Of a DNA stretch of 64,000 bases, positions 30,357 through 40,780 are shown one piece after another (within the stretch, counting starts at the first letter, position 1; every line of letters begins with the position of its first letter). Origin of the DNA: Chromohalobacter sp. 296-RDG. GTDB lineage: Bacteria > Pseudomonadota > Gammaproteobacteria > Pseudomonadales > Halomonadaceae. The stretch lies in contig NZ_JARANY010000007.1 of assembly GCF_029889885.1 (NCBI RefSeq), forward strand, positions 1 through 64,000, given 5' to 3'. The translations under genes were made by a program, and so were the position numbers. The notes beneath the pieces were generated by a model. That model saw only the letters and a program-made list of their open reading frames with translations. It was not told the DNA's origin and did not search any database.

Positions 30357-31175
30357 TCACGAGGCGGCATTGTCGTTGGGCATGCTGCGCAGGCAGGCGG
30401 TGGGTAGTTGAATATCCACCGCCACCGGCAGGTGGTCGGAAAACAATCGGTCGAGCACCTCGAAGCGTTCGGCGTGCAAGGCGTCGGAGATCAGAATATG
30501 GTCGAGCGCGCGGCGCGGCTGCCAGGCGGGATATGACAACGGCATTGCCGCAGGATGCAGTGGCAGCGCATGACAGAAGCGCTGGTGGGCGTTGATCTGA
30601 TCCGGCGTGCAGTTGAGATCACCCATCACTATCACGTGGCGTAGCGGTTGAATGAGCTCGCTCAAGTAGTCGAGCTGCCGGGTACGCGCGCGATGCCCCA
30701 ATGCCAGGTGCGCCACGACCAGATGCAAGGCATCCGGTCCGTCGCCGAAGCGTGCATGAATGGCGCCGCGACCCGGTAACGTGCCGGGCAGGCGATACTC
30801 GTCTATTTGGTGCGGTTTAAGACGCGACAGCAGGCCATTGCTGTGCTGGGCGACACGCCCCAGGTTGCGGTTGAGCTGCTGGTAGTAGTGAGGCAACTCG
30901 GCCCGCGTGGCGAGATACTCGACCTGATTGACGTGCCCCGAGCGGAAACTGCCCCCATCGACTTCCTGAAGGCCGACGATATCGTAGCCGCGCAGCATGT
31001 CGCCGATAAGGTCGAGGCGCCCCTGGCGCTTGGGATGCGGCAACAGATGCTGCCAACTGCGCGTCAGGTAATGATGGTAGGCCGAAGTATGAATACCGAC
31101 CTGCAGATTACAGGTCAGAAGGCGTAGCGAGCGGGGCGCCTGGGAGGCAGGCGCCGCGGCGGTGGCGTTACTCAT
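30357..31175 (-). CDS. Endonuclease/exonuclease/phosphatase family protein
   Basis: Metal-dependent phosphodiesterase fold (272 residues). The EEP motifs are readable: LRLLTCNLQ (first metal site region), YDIVGLQEVDGG, LVVAHLALGHRARTRQLDYL, VIVMGDLNCTPDQI and, at the end, ALDHILISDAL plus LFSDHLPVAVDIQL. No signal peptide is seen. The start overlaps the dsbA stop by 8 bases on the same strand, so the two are probably co-transcribed. The exact substrate (DNA, lipid or nucleotide) cannot be told. Confidence 0.88.
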   Translation of the reverse strand: MSNATAAAPASQAPRSLRLLTCNLQVGIHTSAYHHYLTRSWQHLLPHPKRQGRLDLIGDMLRGYDIVGLQEVDGGSFRSGHVNQVEYLATRAELPHYYQQLNRNLGRVAQHSNGLLSRLKPHQIDEYRLPGTLPGRGAIHARFGDGPDALHLVVAHLALGHRARTRQLDYLSELIQPLRHVIVMGDLNCTPDQINAHQRFCHALPLHPAAMPLSYPAWQPRRALDHILISDALHAERFEVLDRLFSDHLPVAVDIQLPTACLRSMPNDNAAS

Positions 31176-31800
31176 TGCGTTCGCTGCGTACCTTGTCGAT
31201 CAGGGCATCGGCGATCTTGGGCATGTTTTCCAGCGAGCCAGCGCTGCTGGGTGTGATCACGTAATGACCGTCGACGATCAGAGCGGGAACTCCCATGATC
31301 TTGTAGCTACGCATCTTGGCGTTGGCGCGATTGATCTGGCTTTTCACGCCGAAGGACTCGAGGGCATCGAGCGCGTCGTCCTTGCTGACGCCATAGTGAG
31401 TGAAGAATTCGGCGATGTCGTTCGGTTCGGTGAGGCGTTGGCCTTTCTCGTGGATGGCATCGAAGAAGTCACTGTGCATGTCTTTCTGGATGCCTAACGC
31501 CTTGGCGGCGTAGAAGGCGCGCGCATGCTTGGTCCAGGTATCGCCCATGGTGGCTGGGATGCGCTGAAAGGCCACGTCGTCGGGCAGTTCGTCGACCCAC
31601 GCATTGAGCGGCCCTTCAAGGGCGTAGCAGTGCGGGCAGCCGTACCAGAACACCTCGTTGACCTCGATCTTGCCATCCGGTACCTCGGTTTTTACCGGCT
31701 CGTCGAGTACCTTGTAATCCTCTCCTGCGACCGGGGGGGCGGCCATGACCAGCGTTGACATACCCAGGCCGGCGACCAGTACTAACAACGACTTCAACAT
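31168..31800 (-). CDS. dsbA: Thiol:disulfide interchange protein DsbA
   Basis: Periplasmic oxidase that forms disulfides in exported proteins. It has a signal peptide (MLKSLLVLVAGLGMSTLVMAA), a thioredoxin fold with active site CPHC in VFWYGCPHCYALEGPL, and the cis-proline loop MGVPALIVDG. The 210 residues fit the family. In pseudomonads cytochrome c4 genes lie between engB and dsbA; here only a 267-base intergenic region separates the divergent engB and dsbA. Confidence 0.95.
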   Translation of the reverse strand: MLKSLLVLVAGLGMSTLVMAAPPVAGEDYKVLDEPVKTEVPDGKIEVNEVFWYGCPHCYALEGPLNAWVDELPDDVAFQRIPATMGDTWTKHARAFYAAKALGIQKDMHSDFFDAIHEKGQRLTEPNDIAEFFTHYGVSKDDALDALESFGVKSQINRANAKMRSYKIMGVPALIVDGHYVITPSSAGSLENMPKIADALIDKVRSERNE

Positions 31801-32067
31801 GCAATTCTCCTTGATAAAAACGGACGGTGCTTAAGCGTCGCCGCCTTTGATGAACGTTTGAACCGCGTCGGCAACCGGGGTTCCCGAACGGCCAATGTGA
31901 ACGCATGCGTTAGTGATACCACTCCAAGCCACGATATGGAAAGGGCGCGAGGGCTATCGGTGAGGCTTTGCCAGCATGCGTGACGTCCACGCAATGATAC
32001 ACTGTGGCGCAAACGTCCCTCATGGATCATTCGCCGCGTATAGGCGGCAGCTCAGTCGAGAACCAGC

Positions 32068-32697
32068 ATGCAAGATGGCAAGATCAACTACCAGACCGCG
32101 CGTTTTTTAATCAGCGCGCCGCGCCTGGCCTTGTGCCCTACTGACACGGGCGCGGAAGTGGCGTTTGCCGGGCGCTCCAACGCCGGTAAGTCGAGCGCGA
32201 TCAATACGCTCACTCAGCAGAAGGCGTTGGCGCGCACCTCCAAAACGCCGGGGCGCACGCAGCTGATCAACTTCTTCACCCTCGCAAACGACGAGGCGTA
32301 CCGGTTGGTGGATCTGCCCGGTTACGGCTTCGCCAAGGTGCCGGATCAGGTCAAGCTGGAGTGGCAGCGTCACTTGAGCGAGTATCTGTATCAGCGTGAG
32401 ACGCTCAGGGGCTTGATGTTGGTCATGGACGTACGCCACCCGCTGACCGAGTTCGATCAGATGATGCTGGGCTGGGCTGATGAGAAAGCGATGCCCGTGC
32501 ACATCCTGTTGACCAAGGCCGACAAGCTCAAGCCCGGAGCGGCCAAGTCTTCGCTTCTGGCGGTGCGCCGCCAGCTCGCCGAGTGGGAAGATCTGGTCAG
32601 CGTGCAGCTGTTCTCGGCGCTCAAGCGGCAAGGTGTCGACGAAGCATGCGCGCGCATGGATGCCTGGCTATGCGATAGGGATGACGCGTCAACCTAG
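32068..32697 (+). CDS. engB: Ribosome biogenesis GTPase EngB (YsxC/YihA)
   Basis: Essential GTPase that assists 50S assembly. G motifs are present: G1 [13 protein letters not shown]2 region [15 protein letters not shown]3 [12 protein letters not shown]4 LLTKADKL. The 209-residue length is typical. It is divergent from dsbA and its last four bases overlap the convergent HAD phosphatase gene. Confidence 0.96.
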   Translation: MQDGKINYQTARFLISAPRLALCPTDTGAEVAFAGRSNAGKSSAINTLTQQKALARTSKTPGRTQLINFFTLANDEAYRLVDLPGYGFAKVPDQVKLEWQRHLSEYLYQRETLRGLMLVMDVRHPLTEFDQMMLGWADEKAMPVHILLTKADKLKPGAAKSSLLAVRRQLAEWEDLVSVQLFSALKRQGVDEACARMDAWLCDRDDAST

Positions 32698-33419
32698 CCT
32701 GCCAGCCTAGCGAGTAGGGTGGGCAGTTCACGCACGTGCGTGAGGCGATGTACGCCGGGGAGCAGCTCGCACGGGCCTTCGTGCTTGGCGTCGATCCAGG
32801 CGACCTGCATGCCCAGGCGCTGTGCTGGTAGCACATCCTCGCGCCAGGAGTCGCCGATATGGAGACCTTGCGCCGGCTGGGCGTCGAGCCTTGCCAGCGC
32901 CGCGAGGAAGGCGCGCGGGTCGGGTTTGGGGGCATGCAGCTCGCCTGCAGCGATCATGACGCTGAAATGCTCGGCCAGGTCCAGACGCTTGAGGTCGGCG
33001 TTGCCGTTGGTGATCGCGGCGATCCTATAACCACGGCGCAGCGTGTCGAGCATGGCCACCACCTCGGGGTAGGGCGTGAGGTCATGGCGCAGGTCGAGGA
33101 AATGCGCAATGGCGTGTGCCGCCCACAGGCGCGCCCTAAGGCGAGACAGCCCGTAAGCTTCCACCATCTCGAATAATGCACGTTCGCGAATCCAGGTGAA
33201 ATCGCCGCGCTTGAGCGGAAAGCGCTGCGCCACGTCGAGACGGTATTGCTGATACGCGCTCAACGGGTAGTCAGTCATGAACGTACGAGCGGTGTCTGGT
33301 GAGGCAGCGGCGAGGGCGTCGCTGAGCCACTGATAATGGCCGGTCTCGGCGCGCTCCAGGACAGGACGGTTGTTCCACAGCGTATCGTCAAGATCGAAGG
33401 TCAGCGCGGTTATTGCCAT
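32694..33419 (-). CDS. HAD-superfamily hydrolase, subfamily IA (YigB-like)
   Basis: Haloacid-dehalogenase-fold phosphatase (241 residues). Motif I is [12 protein letters not shown] with the nucleophile and acid/base aspartates, motif [15 protein letters not shown], and motifs [16 protein letters not shown] and [23 protein letters not shown]. Its position after xerC mirrors E. coli, where yigB encodes an FMN/sugar-phosphate phosphatase, so a similar role is plausible. It lies 39 bases downstream of xerC on the same strand. Confidence 0.9.
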   Translation of the reverse strand: MAITALTFDLDDTLWNNRPVLERAETGHYQWLSDALAAASPDTARTFMTDYPLSAYQQYRLDVAQRFPLKRGDFTWIRERALFEMVEAYGLSRLRARLWAAHAIAHFLDLRHDLTPYPEVVAMLDTLRRGYRIAAITNGNADLKRLDLAEHFSVMIAAGELHAPKPDPRAFLAALARLDAQPAQGLHIGDSWREDVLPAQRLGMQVAWIDAKHEGPCELLPGVHRLTHVRELPTLLARLAG

Positions 33420-33458
33420 CGGGGTCGTCTCCAGAGCCGTGAGTCAGAACCGTGAGTC

Positions 33459-34355
33459 TCAGTCCTCACCGGATGTGTCGTGACGCCGGGCGCGCGGGTG
33501 TGCCTGATCGTAGGCGTCGGTGAGATGCTGCCAGTCGAGGCGTGTATAGATCTGCGTGGTGGACAGGTTGGCATGCCCCAGCAAATCCTGCACGGCGCGC
33601 AGATCCTGGCTCGATTCGAGCAGGTGGCTGGCGAAGGAGTGACGCAGGCGATGCGGGTGCAGATGTTCGGGCAGGCCGCGCTCGCGGGCAAGATGCACGA
33701 GGCGCTTCTGTACCGCGCGATGCCCGAGTCGTGCGCCGCGTTGACCGACGAACAGCGCGCGTTCTTCTGCGTCGGCCAGTTGGCCACGGACCTTGAACCA
33801 TGCCGTCAGCGCCGCCTGGGCACGGCCGCCGAGGGGCATCTGGCGCGGTTTGCTGCCCTTGCCTACGACCCGCACACGCCGAGTCTCTAGGTCCGTGACG
33901 TCCAGCGCCGTCAATTCCGCCAGGCGCAGCCCGCAGGAATAGAACAATTCCAGCATGGCCTGATCGCGCACCGCGAGCGGGGTGTCGTCGTGCGGGGTAT
34001 CCAGAAAGCGCGATAACTGATCGACATCCACCGGACGCGGCAGGTGCTGAGGCTGACGCGGGGTCTGGGTCAAGGCCACGGGGTTGTGGGCAAGTACGCC
34101 GCTGCGTACCAGATGATCGGCGAAACGCGATAGCGCGGCGCGGCGCCGGGCGAGGCTGCGCGGGGCCAGACCTCGGGTGCGCTCGGCGCCCAGGAAACGA
34201 CGCACCAGGGCGGCATCCAGCGTGGACCAGTCGTCGATGTCATGCGCCTCGAGAAAATGCGCCAGCGCGGCCAAGTCGCGCCGATAGGCATCCAGCGTCG
34301 CGGGGCTGGAATGCCCCGCCAGGGCGCGCAGGAAATCTTCAATCGCGGCGTGCAT
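33459..34355 (-). CDS. xerC: Tyrosine recombinase XerC
   Basis: Site-specific recombinase that acts with XerD at dif to resolve chromosome dimers. It has an N-terminal SAM-like DNA-binding domain (to about residue 95) and a catalytic domain with the complete tetrad: Arg in YSCGLRLAELTALD, the HPHRLRHSFASHLLE box, LGHANLSTTQIY with the second His and the nucleophilic Tyr. The length of 298 is normal. Its start overlaps the end of the DUF484 gene by 17 bases, the same order as in E. coli and pseudomonads. Confidence 0.95.
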   Translation of the reverse strand: MHAAIEDFLRALAGHSSPATLDAYRRDLAALAHFLEAHDIDDWSTLDAALVRRFLGAERTRGLAPRSLARRRAALSRFADHLVRSGVLAHNPVALTQTPRQPQHLPRPVDVDQLSRFLDTPHDDTPLAVRDQAMLELFYSCGLRLAELTALDVTDLETRRVRVVGKGSKPRQMPLGGRAQAALTAWFKVRGQLADAEERALFVGQRGARLGHRAVQKRLVHLARERGLPEHLHPHRLRHSFASHLLESSQDLRAVQDLLGHANLSTTQIYTRLDWQHLTDAYDQAHPRARRHDTSGED

Positions 34356-35058
34356 GCGCGGTATCCAGTCGGCTCAGCAAGCGCCCGACGATTTCGCCGA
34401 GGTAATCGGTGAACAGGGTATCGAGCGTGGCACGAAAGTGCTCGCTCTCCTGGCTGGCAAGCAGCAGATAGCCGAGCGGTTCGCCCATGGTCAGGCGCGT
34501 CACGGCGCATGAACCGCTGCTCTCGGGTGGCTCGGAATGCGGGAGGAGCTCACGCCACGCGTCTCGCGAAAGCTGGGTGCAGCGGCTGTTGTGGCCATCG
34601 AGTAGCTCCTCTAGTGTCGCGCGCGCGGCATCATCGAGACGCAACTGGGGAGGCTGTACGGCGCTGCCATCGTGGGGCGAGTCTAGCCACAACGCGACCG
34701 CTTGGGTGCGAAATCGCTCACTGAGTTGGGTTGATAAGGCCTCGCCTAGCGCGTCGACGTTTTCCGCCTCGAGCAGCGCCAGGATCAGCGAGCGTGTGCG
34801 CTGGTACTGCGCCTCGTTGTAGCGCGCCGTCTCCAACAGATGCTCGAGGCGCCATTCGGCGGTCTCGGCGCGCTCGCGCAGGTCGTGCACGAGACGTTCG
34901 AGCAGCGAAATCGCGCCTTGAGTCTGGGGATGCGGCACCTTTAGCTGTTGGAGCAGTCCCTCTCGGCCGACGAAGAAGTCGGGATGACGGGCCAGCCAAT
35001 GTGCGACACGCTCGGGGTCGAGCGTCGTGCGCGGCTCGGGCGCCTGGGCTTGGGACAT
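34339..35058 (-). CDS. DUF484 family protein
   Basis: Cytoplasmic GAF-like protein of unknown function that is regularly encoded between dapF and xerC. Typical sequence is visible: RVAHWLARHPDFFVGREGLLQQLKVPHPQTQGAISLLERLVHDLRER, followed by a helical linker and a sensor-like domain. I choose the ATG at 35058 (MSQAQAPEP, 239 residues) because AGGAGA lies 8 bases upstream. A more distant ATG at 35121 lacks support. Confidence 0.88.
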   Translation of the reverse strand: MSQAQAPEPRTTLDPERVAHWLARHPDFFVGREGLLQQLKVPHPQTQGAISLLERLVHDLRERAETAEWRLEHLLETARYNEAQYQRTRSLILALLEAENVDALGEALSTQLSERFRTQAVALWLDSPHDGSAVQPPQLRLDDAARATLEELLDGHNSRCTQLSRDAWRELLPHSEPPESSGSCAVTRLTMGEPLGYLLLASQESEHFRATLDTLFTDYLGEIVGRLLSRLDTAHARRD

Positions 35059-35133
35059 GCGTATGTTCTCCTGTGTTTCCGTCTTGCGTGCCGTGTCGTT
35101 GTTTGAAGGTTCTCCGGGCACTCGGCAATGCTG

Positions 35134-35967
35134 CTAAGGCAGCGCGATACGCCCCTCGAAGACGCTGATGGCGGGGCCGATCATTACCATGGGGGCGTCC
35201 TCGGCGGGCCACTCCAAGGTGAGTGTGCCACCGGGTAGATGAACATCGACGGGACTCTCGAACAACCCACGCCGGATGCCGTTGGCCACCGCCGCGCAAG
35301 CGCCGGTGCCGCAGGCCAGCGTTTCGCCGCTGCCACGTTCGAAGACCCGCAGGCGCGCCTCGTGACGCGAGACGACCTGCAGGAAGCCCACATTGACGCG
35401 CCGGGGGAAGCGCACATGGCGTTCGATGAGCGGCCCCAGGTGTGCCACCGGCGCGGTATCGACATCGTCGACCACCAGGACGGCATGGGGGTTGCCCATC
35501 GAGACCACGCCGATCTCCCAACGTGCGTCGTCGACTTCCAAGGTATGCGTGGGCGCCTCGGTCGGAGCGTCGAAGGGCACGGCTTCGGGCGCGAAACGCG
35601 GCACGCCCATGTTCACGCGAACTCGCTCGTCTTCCTCGACGCGCAGGGTCAGGGGCCCGGCCTGGGTTTCGACGCGAATCTCGCGCTTGTGGGTCAGGCG
35701 CGCTTCGCGCACGAAACGCGCGAAACAGCGGGCGCCGTTACCGCAATTCTCCACCTCGTGGCCGTCGGCATTGAAGATGCGGTAGCGGAAATCCATCTCT
35801 GGGTCGCGCGGTGGTTCGACCAGCAGCAACTGATCGAAACCGATACCGAGATGCCGATCAGCCAGTTGCTGGATGCGCTCGGTGTCGAGCCGCGCGCGCT
35901 GGGTGACCAGGTCGACCACCATGAAGTCGTTGCCGAGCCCGTGCATCTTGGTGAAATGCAGCAGCAT
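35134..35967 (-). CDS. dapF: Diaminopimelate epimerase
   Basis: Interconverts LL- and meso-diaminopimelate for lysine and peptidoglycan. It begins [19 protein letters not shown]. The two catalytic cysteines lie in [14 protein letters not shown] and [18 protein letters not shown]. The chosen ATG (35967) overlaps the lysA stop by one base (TGATG) and gives 277 residues. A longer frame would run into lysA. It is translationally coupled to lysA, which uses its product. Confidence 0.96.
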   Translation of the reverse strand: MLLHFTKMHGLGNDFMVVDLVTQRARLDTERIQQLADRHLGIGFDQLLLVEPPRDPEMDFRYRIFNADGHEVENCGNGARCFARFVREARLTHKREIRVETQAGPLTLRVEEDERVRVNMGVPRFAPEAVPFDAPTEAPTHTLEVDDARWEIGVVSMGNPHAVLVVDDVDTAPVAHLGPLIERHVRFPRRVNVGFLQVVSRHEARLRVFERGSGETLACGTGACAAVANGIRRGLFESPVDVHLPGGTLTLEWPAEDAPMVMIGPAISVFEGRIALP

Positions 35968-37223
35968 CAGGAGGTCTCCGCCAGGCAGTGCTCGCCGGCC
36001 CACAAGGCAGCGAGCGTCTCGCGTTCGCGCACGACTTGCGTACTATCGCCGTCGACCATGATCTCGGCGGGACGCGGCCGGCTATTGTAGTTGGAGGCCA
36101 TCACGAAGCCGTAGGCCCCGGCCGAGCGCACTGCGAGCAGGTCGGCTGGCGCGATGGCCAGTTCGCGCGCCTTGCCGAGGAAGTCGCCGGTTTCACAGAC
36201 TGGGCCGACCACGTCGTAGAGTGCCGTCTCGCGGGGTGTCCGGGTATCGACGGGGACGATGCGTTGCCATGCTTCATACAGCGCGGGGCGAATAAGGTCG
36301 TTCATGCCGGCGTCGACGATGGCGAAATGTTGGGTCTCGCCGGGCTTCAGGTATTCGACGCGGGTCACGAGCACGCCAGCGTTGGCGGCGATCGAGCGGC
36401 CCGGCTCGAAGAGTAGCGTCAAATCGCGACCGTCGAGGCGCTCGAGCAGGGCCCGGGCGTAATCGTAGGGGGCGGGCGGTTGCTCGTCCTGATAAGGCAC
36501 GCCGAGCCCACCGCCCAGGTCGAGATGCTCGACGGTGATGCCCGCCTCATGCAGGCGGTCGAGCAGTACCAGCAGGCGGTCCAGGGCGTCGAGGAAGGGC
36601 GCCAGTTCGGTGAGCTGCGAACCGATGTGGCAATCCAGGCCGACGACCTCGAGATTCGGCAGTTCGGCGGCCCGCTGATAGACCTCGAAGGCGTCGTCGA
36701 CGGCGATACCGAACTTATTGGCCTTGAGTCCGGTGGAAATGTAAGGATGCGTCCGGGCGTCGACGTCGGGATTGACGCGCAATGAGACTCGCGCCACCTG
36801 GCCGCATTCGCCCGCCACCTGGTCCAGGCGTTCGAGTTCCGGCAGCGATTCCACGTTGAAGCACTTGATGTCGACCTCTAACGCGCGGGCCATTTCGTCG
36901 GCCTGCTTGGCGACACCTGAAAACACCACTTTGGCGGGGTCGCCGCCGGCGGCCAGCACGCGTTCGAGTTCGCCTTGGGAAACGATGTCGAACCCCGCGC
37001 CGAGGCGCGCCAACAAATCGAGCACGGCAAGGTTGGCATTGGCCTTCACCGCGTAGCAGATCAGGTGCGGATGTTCGCCCAGCGCGTCACTGTAGGCCTT
37101 GAAGTGGCGCGTGAAGGTTGCCCGTGAATACACGTAACAGGGCGTGCCGAAACGCTCGGCGATATCGGCCAGAGGGACGTCTTCAGCATGGAGTTGGCCG
37201 TCGCGGTAGTTGAAATGATCCAT
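35967..37223 (-). CDS. lysA: Diaminopimelate decarboxylase
   Basis: PLP enzyme for the last step of lysine synthesis (418 residues). It shows the PLP-lysine motif [28 protein letters not shown], the [12 protein letters not shown] and [11 protein letters not shown] segments, [15 protein letters not shown], and the catalytic Cys region [11 protein letters not shown] followed by [20 protein letters not shown]. It follows lptM by two bases on the same strand and precedes dapF. Confidence 0.96.
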   Translation of the reverse strand: MDHFNYRDGQLHAEDVPLADIAERFGTPCYVYSRATFTRHFKAYSDALGEHPHLICYAVKANANLAVLDLLARLGAGFDIVSQGELERVLAAGGDPAKVVFSGVAKQADEMARALEVDIKCFNVESLPELERLDQVAGECGQVARVSLRVNPDVDARTHPYISTGLKANKFGIAVDDAFEVYQRAAELPNLEVVGLDCHIGSQLTELAPFLDALDRLLVLLDRLHEAGITVEHLDLGGGLGVPYQDEQPPAPYDYARALLERLDGRDLTLLFEPGRSIAANAGVLVTRVEYLKPGETQHFAIVDAGMNDLIRPALYEAWQRIVPVDTRTPRETALYDVVGPVCETGDFLGKARELAIAPADLLAVRSAGAYGFVMASNYNSRPRPAEIMVDGDSTQVVRERETLAALWAGEHCLAETS

Positions 37224-37225
37224 CG

Positions 37226-37456
37226 TCAGTCTGCGTCGCTGTCGGATTGAGAAGAAGCGTCGCGCGCGGCGTCGTCTTGGCTCTGGTCAGTGTCATCTTG
37301 GCTCTGGTCGGCGTCGTCTTCATAAGCGTCCGCCGGATCGTACTGCTCGCTGGCCTGTTCGTCATCGGGCATGTAGAGCGGGCCCTTTTGGCCGCAACCG
37401 GCGAGCGTGAGCAGGGCGATGCCGAGAGCGGCTGTCATGGGAAGTAAGCGCATCAT
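37226..37456 (-). CDS. lptM: LPS translocon maturation lipoprotein LptM (YifL-like)
   Basis: Small outer-membrane lipoprotein of 76 residues. It has a lipobox LTLAGC at the end of a signal peptide, followed by the family motif [11 protein letters not shown]. In E. coli LptM aids LptD oxidative maturation. After the motif it carries a very acidic tail (DD.DQSQ repeats) longer than in E. coli. It overlaps the argH stop by four bases and directly precedes lysA, as yifL precedes dapF in E. coli. Confidence 0.88.
   Translation of the reverse strand: MMRLLPMTAALGIALLTLAGCGQKGPLYMPDDEQASEQYDPADAYEDDADQSQDDTDQSQDDAARDASSQSDSDAD
37275..37316. repeat. Two-unit 21-bp tandem repeat inside lptM
   Basis: The string TCTTGGCTCTGGTC recurs at 37275 and 37296, a 21-bp period, encoding repeated DQSQDD units in the lipoprotein tail. 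Such repeats can vary in copy number. Confidence 0.7.
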
Positions 37457-38856
37457 GCCTCCTGTTGCAGCGTGGCGAGCGCATCGCGAGCACGTTGGGC
37501 AGCCGCGCGGACCTGATCCGGTGCGGTGCCGCCGATGTGGTTGCGTGCCGCCACCGAGCCTTCCAGCGTCAGCACTTCGAAGACGTCGGCCTGAATGGCG
37601 TCAGAGAACTGGCGCAATTCGTCGAGAGACATCTCCGAAAGGTCCTTCTGCTCGCGCAGGCCCAGCGCCACGGCTTGGCCGACGATTTCATGGGCATCGC
37701 GGAAGGCCACGCCGGCACGCACCAGGTAGTCCGCCAGATCGGTGGCGGTGGAGAAGCCCTTGCGCGCGGCTTCGAACATATTGCCTGCCTTGGCCTCGAT
37801 GGCCGGCACCATGTCGGCGAACGCCTTGAGACAGCCCTGCACGGTGTCGACGGTGTCGAAAAGCGGCTCCTTGTCTTCCTGGTTGTCCTTGTTGTAAGCC
37901 AGCGGCTGCGACTTCATCAGCGTTAAAAGCCCCATCAGATGGCCGTAGACGCGCCCGGTCTTGCCGCGTACCAGCTCGGGGACATCAGGGTTCTTCTTCT
38001 GTGGCATGATCGACGAACCGGTGCAGAAGCGGTCGGGCAGGTCGATGAAGTCGAACTGGGCGCTAGTCCACAGCACCAGCTCCTCGCTCATGCGTGACAG
38101 GTGCATCAGCAGGGTGCTGGCGAAGGCGCCGAACTCGATGGCGAAGTCGCGATCGCTGACCGCGTCGAGGCTGTTCTCGGCGGGGCGCTCGAAGCCCAGC
38201 AAATCGGCGGTGACGTGACGGTCGATGGGGTAGGTGGTGCCGGCCAGCGCGGCGGCCCCCAGCGGCATCACGTTGACGCGCTTCCGGCAGTCCAGCAGGC
38301 GTTCGTGGTCGCGGGTGAGCATTTCCTGCCAGGCCAGCAGGTGGTGGCCGAAGGTCACCGGCTGGGCGGTCTGCAGGTGCGTGAAGCCGGGCATGACGGT
38401 GTCGGCCTCGCGCGTGGCCAGCTCGATTAGCCCCTCGCGCAGGCGGGCGATCTCGGCCGCGACGATATCGATCTCGTCACGCAGATAAAGCCGGATGTCG
38501 GTGGCGATCTGATCGTTGCGCGAGCGACCGGTATGCAGCTTCTTGCCGGTGATACCGATTTTCTCGGTCAGCCTGGCCTCGATGTTCATGTGGACGTCTT
38601 CGAGTTCCACCGACCAGGGAAACTGCTCGGCGTCGATTTCCCGCTCCACTTCGCCGAGGCCTTGCACGATGGCCTCGCGCTCATCACAGGTGAGCACGCC
38701 GACGCGTTCGAGCATGGTGGCATGGGCGATGGAGCCGCGAATGTCGTGATGATAGAGGCGCCGGTCGAAGTCCACCGACGCCGTGAAGCGTGCGACGAAG
38801 GCGTCGGTGGGTTCGCTGAAGCGTCCGCCCCAGGATTGGTTGGTCGTATTGCTCAT
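37453..38856 (-). CDS. argH: Argininosuccinate lyase
   Basis: Final arginine-synthesis enzyme, releasing fumarate from argininosuccinate (467 residues). It shows [20 protein letters not shown] at the N-terminus, [39 protein letters not shown] and the fumarase-family signature [16 protein letters not shown] choose the ATG at 38856 ([11 protein letters not shown]); the frame continues upstream without homology. It is divergent from hemC, as in pseudomonads. Confidence 0.96.
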   Translation of the reverse strand: MSNTTNQSWGGRFSEPTDAFVARFTASVDFDRRLYHHDIRGSIAHATMLERVGVLTCDEREAIVQGLGEVEREIDAEQFPWSVELEDVHMNIEARLTEKIGITGKKLHTGRSRNDQIATDIRLYLRDEIDIVAAEIARLREGLIELATREADTVMPGFTHLQTAQPVTFGHHLLAWQEMLTRDHERLLDCRKRVNVMPLGAAALAGTTYPIDRHVTADLLGFERPAENSLDAVSDRDFAIEFGAFASTLLMHLSRMSEELVLWTSAQFDFIDLPDRFCTGSSIMPQKKNPDVPELVRGKTGRVYGHLMGLLTLMKSQPLAYNKDNQEDKEPLFDTVDTVQGCLKAFADMVPAIEAKAGNMFEAARKGFSTATDLADYLVRAGVAFRDAHEIVGQAVALGLREQKDLSEMSLDELRQFSDAIQADVFEVLTLEGSVAARNHIGGTAPDQVRAAAQRARDALATLQQEA

Positions 38857-39038
38857 CGGGCGTGGCGTCCTGCTTGGTCGAGATGATGATACCCTGAGTG
38901 TACCAGAGTCGGCGCTGCTGGCGAGGCGGGACAGGGCTCGAGAACGCTGGGGGCGGGATTTTTCCTCGACCGGGGACTGCTTTATGATGTTAGTCATTCT
39001 CGCCGCCAAATCGGTGTGCGCCTATTGAGGAGAGTCCA

Positions 39039-39983
39039 ATGCCCGCCATGCAGACACTGCGCATCGCCACCCGACAGAGCCGCCTTGCGTTATGGCAAGC
39101 CGAGCACGTCAAGGCTCGTCTGATGGCGTTACATCCCGGACTCGAGGTGGAACTGGTCACCCTGACGACGCGCGGCGACAAGATCCTCGATTCGCCGCTG
39201 TCCAAGGTCGGCGGCAAGGGGCTATTCGTCAAGGAATTGGAGGAGGCGCTGCTGGACGGACGCGCCGATATCGCCGTGCACTCGATGAAGGATGTGCCGA
39301 TGCACTTCCCCGAAGGGCTGGGGCTATCGGTGATTCTGGAGAGCGGCGCTCCCACGGATGCCTTCGTCTCCAACGATTACGCTACCCTGGATGCCTTGCC
39401 CGGGGGCGTGCGCGTAGGGACATCGAGCCTTCGCCGAGGCCTGCAGGTCAAGGAGGCGCGCCCCGATCTGGAAGTGCTCAACCTGCGTGGCAACGTGCAG
39501 ACGCGTCTGGGTAAGCTGGACAGCGGTGAGTTCGAGGCCATCATTCTGGCCACCTCGGGGCTCGAGCGCCTCGAGCTTGGCCACCGCATCACGCAGGAGC
39601 TGCCGCCGGAAGTCAGCTTGCCGGCTTGCGGCCAGGGCGCGTTGGGCATCGAGTGTCGCTATGACGATGAAGCGCTGCTCGAGGTCCTGGCGCCCCTTGA
39701 TCATTCGCAGACGGCGACTCGAGTGCGCGCCGAACGTGCCATGAACACGCGCCTGGATGGCGGCTGTCAGGTACCCATTGGTGGCTATGCCGTGCTCGAG
39801 GATGGCGACCGCACGTTATGGCTGCGGGCGTTGGTCGGGGATCCGGACGGTTCGCATGTGTTGCGCGCCGAGGGGCGTGGCTCGGCCGACGAGCCTGAAG
39901 CGCTGGGTGTGCGTATCGCCGAGTCGCTTCTCGAGCAGGGGGCCGGTGAGATTCTCGCGGATATTTACGGCCAAGGTGAATGA
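39039..39983 (+). CDS. hemC: Porphobilinogen deaminase (hydroxymethylbilane synthase)
   Basis: Polymerises four porphobilinogens on a dipyrromethane cofactor. It shows [61 protein letters not shown] and the cofactor cysteine in [13 protein letters not shown]. The product has 314 residues. A strong TGAGGAGA ribosome-binding region lies before the ATG at 39039. First gene of hemC-hemD-hemX-hemY, it overlaps hemD by four bases. That ribosome-binding region matches the central segment of the sRNA candidate (see findings). Confidence 0.96.
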   Translation: MPAMQTLRIATRQSRLALWQAEHVKARLMALHPGLEVELVTLTTRGDKILDSPLSKVGGKGLFVKELEEALLDGRADIAVHSMKDVPMHFPEGLGLSVILESGAPTDAFVSNDYATLDALPGGVRVGTSSLRRGLQVKEARPDLEVLNLRGNVQTRLGKLDSGEFEAIILATSGLERLELGHRITQELPPEVSLPACGQGALGIECRYDDEALLEVLAPLDHSQTATRVRAERAMNTRLDGGCQVPIGGYAVLEDGDRTLWLRALVGDPDGSHVLRAEGRGSADEPEALGVRIAESLLEQGAGEILADIYGQGE

Positions 39984-40735
39984 GCGCTGCGTCACGTATT
40001 CTGGTGACGCGCCCTGGTGAGGGTGGCGAACGGCTGGCCAAGGCCTTGTCGGAGGCGGGATTTTTGCCCGCCCATCCTGCGTTGATGCACTTGCAGCCGC
40101 TCGACGTTGATGAGGTCAAACGCACTCCCTTGCTGGATGTCGATCAGTACGACGTGGTGGTCGTGACCAGCCCTTTCGCGGCCGAGTGTCTGGTCGAGTG
40201 GCTTGATCGCTATTGGCCGCAATTGCCGCAGGGGCCGCGTTTCTATGCGCTGGGTATGGCGACGGCGGCGACGCTTTACCGTGGCCTGGGTGTCAAGGCG
40301 AGTTTGCCCGATCCCGGCCTGGGCACGACCAGCGAGGCGCTGTTGGCGATGCGCTCGCTGGCACGACTCGACGGCCAGCGAGCGCTGCTCGTCGGCGGAG
40401 TGGGGGGGCGCCAGGCGCTCTCCGAGACGCTTGAGGCGCGTGGCGCACGCGCCACTAAGCTGGCACTCTATCGGCGCGTTTATACCGCGCCGGACGCGAC
40501 TGCTGCTGGCTGGCTCGCCATGGGCGATTTCACGGCCATGACCGTGACCAGTGGCGAATTGCTCGAGCATCTGGTTATCTGGTGCGGACAGGCGGCGTTG
40601 AACAAACCGCTAATCGTTTCCAGTCAGCGTTTGGCTACACTGGCAGACACGATGGGTTTCGCTTCGCTGCACGTGGCGCAGGGTGCGACACCCGAGGCCT
40701 TGGTGACCGCCGTACAGGAAGTAGGCGACACATGA
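39980..40735 (+). CDS. hemD: Uroporphyrinogen-III synthase
   Basis: Cyclises hydroxymethylbilane with D-ring inversion. HemD is poorly conserved in sequence, but this 251-residue protein has the two-domain layout. Typical elements are [22 protein letters not shown] at the start, [52 protein letters not shown] and a late [14 protein letters not shown] strand. It overlaps hemC by four bases (ATGA), and its gene position is decisive. Confidence 0.93.
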   Translation: MSAASRILVTRPGEGGERLAKALSEAGFLPAHPALMHLQPLDVDEVKRTPLLDVDQYDVVVVTSPFAAECLVEWLDRYWPQLPQGPRFYALGMATAATLYRGLGVKASLPDPGLGTTSEALLAMRSLARLDGQRALLVGGVGGRQALSETLEARGARATKLALYRRVYTAPDATAAGWLAMGDFTAMTVTSGELLEHLVIWCGQAALNKPLIVSSQRLATLADTMGFASLHVAQGATPEALVTAVQEVGDT

Positions 40736-40780
40736 CGCGCCGACGTTGATCACGATGAGTTTGAAAAGGGCTAGCGACAC

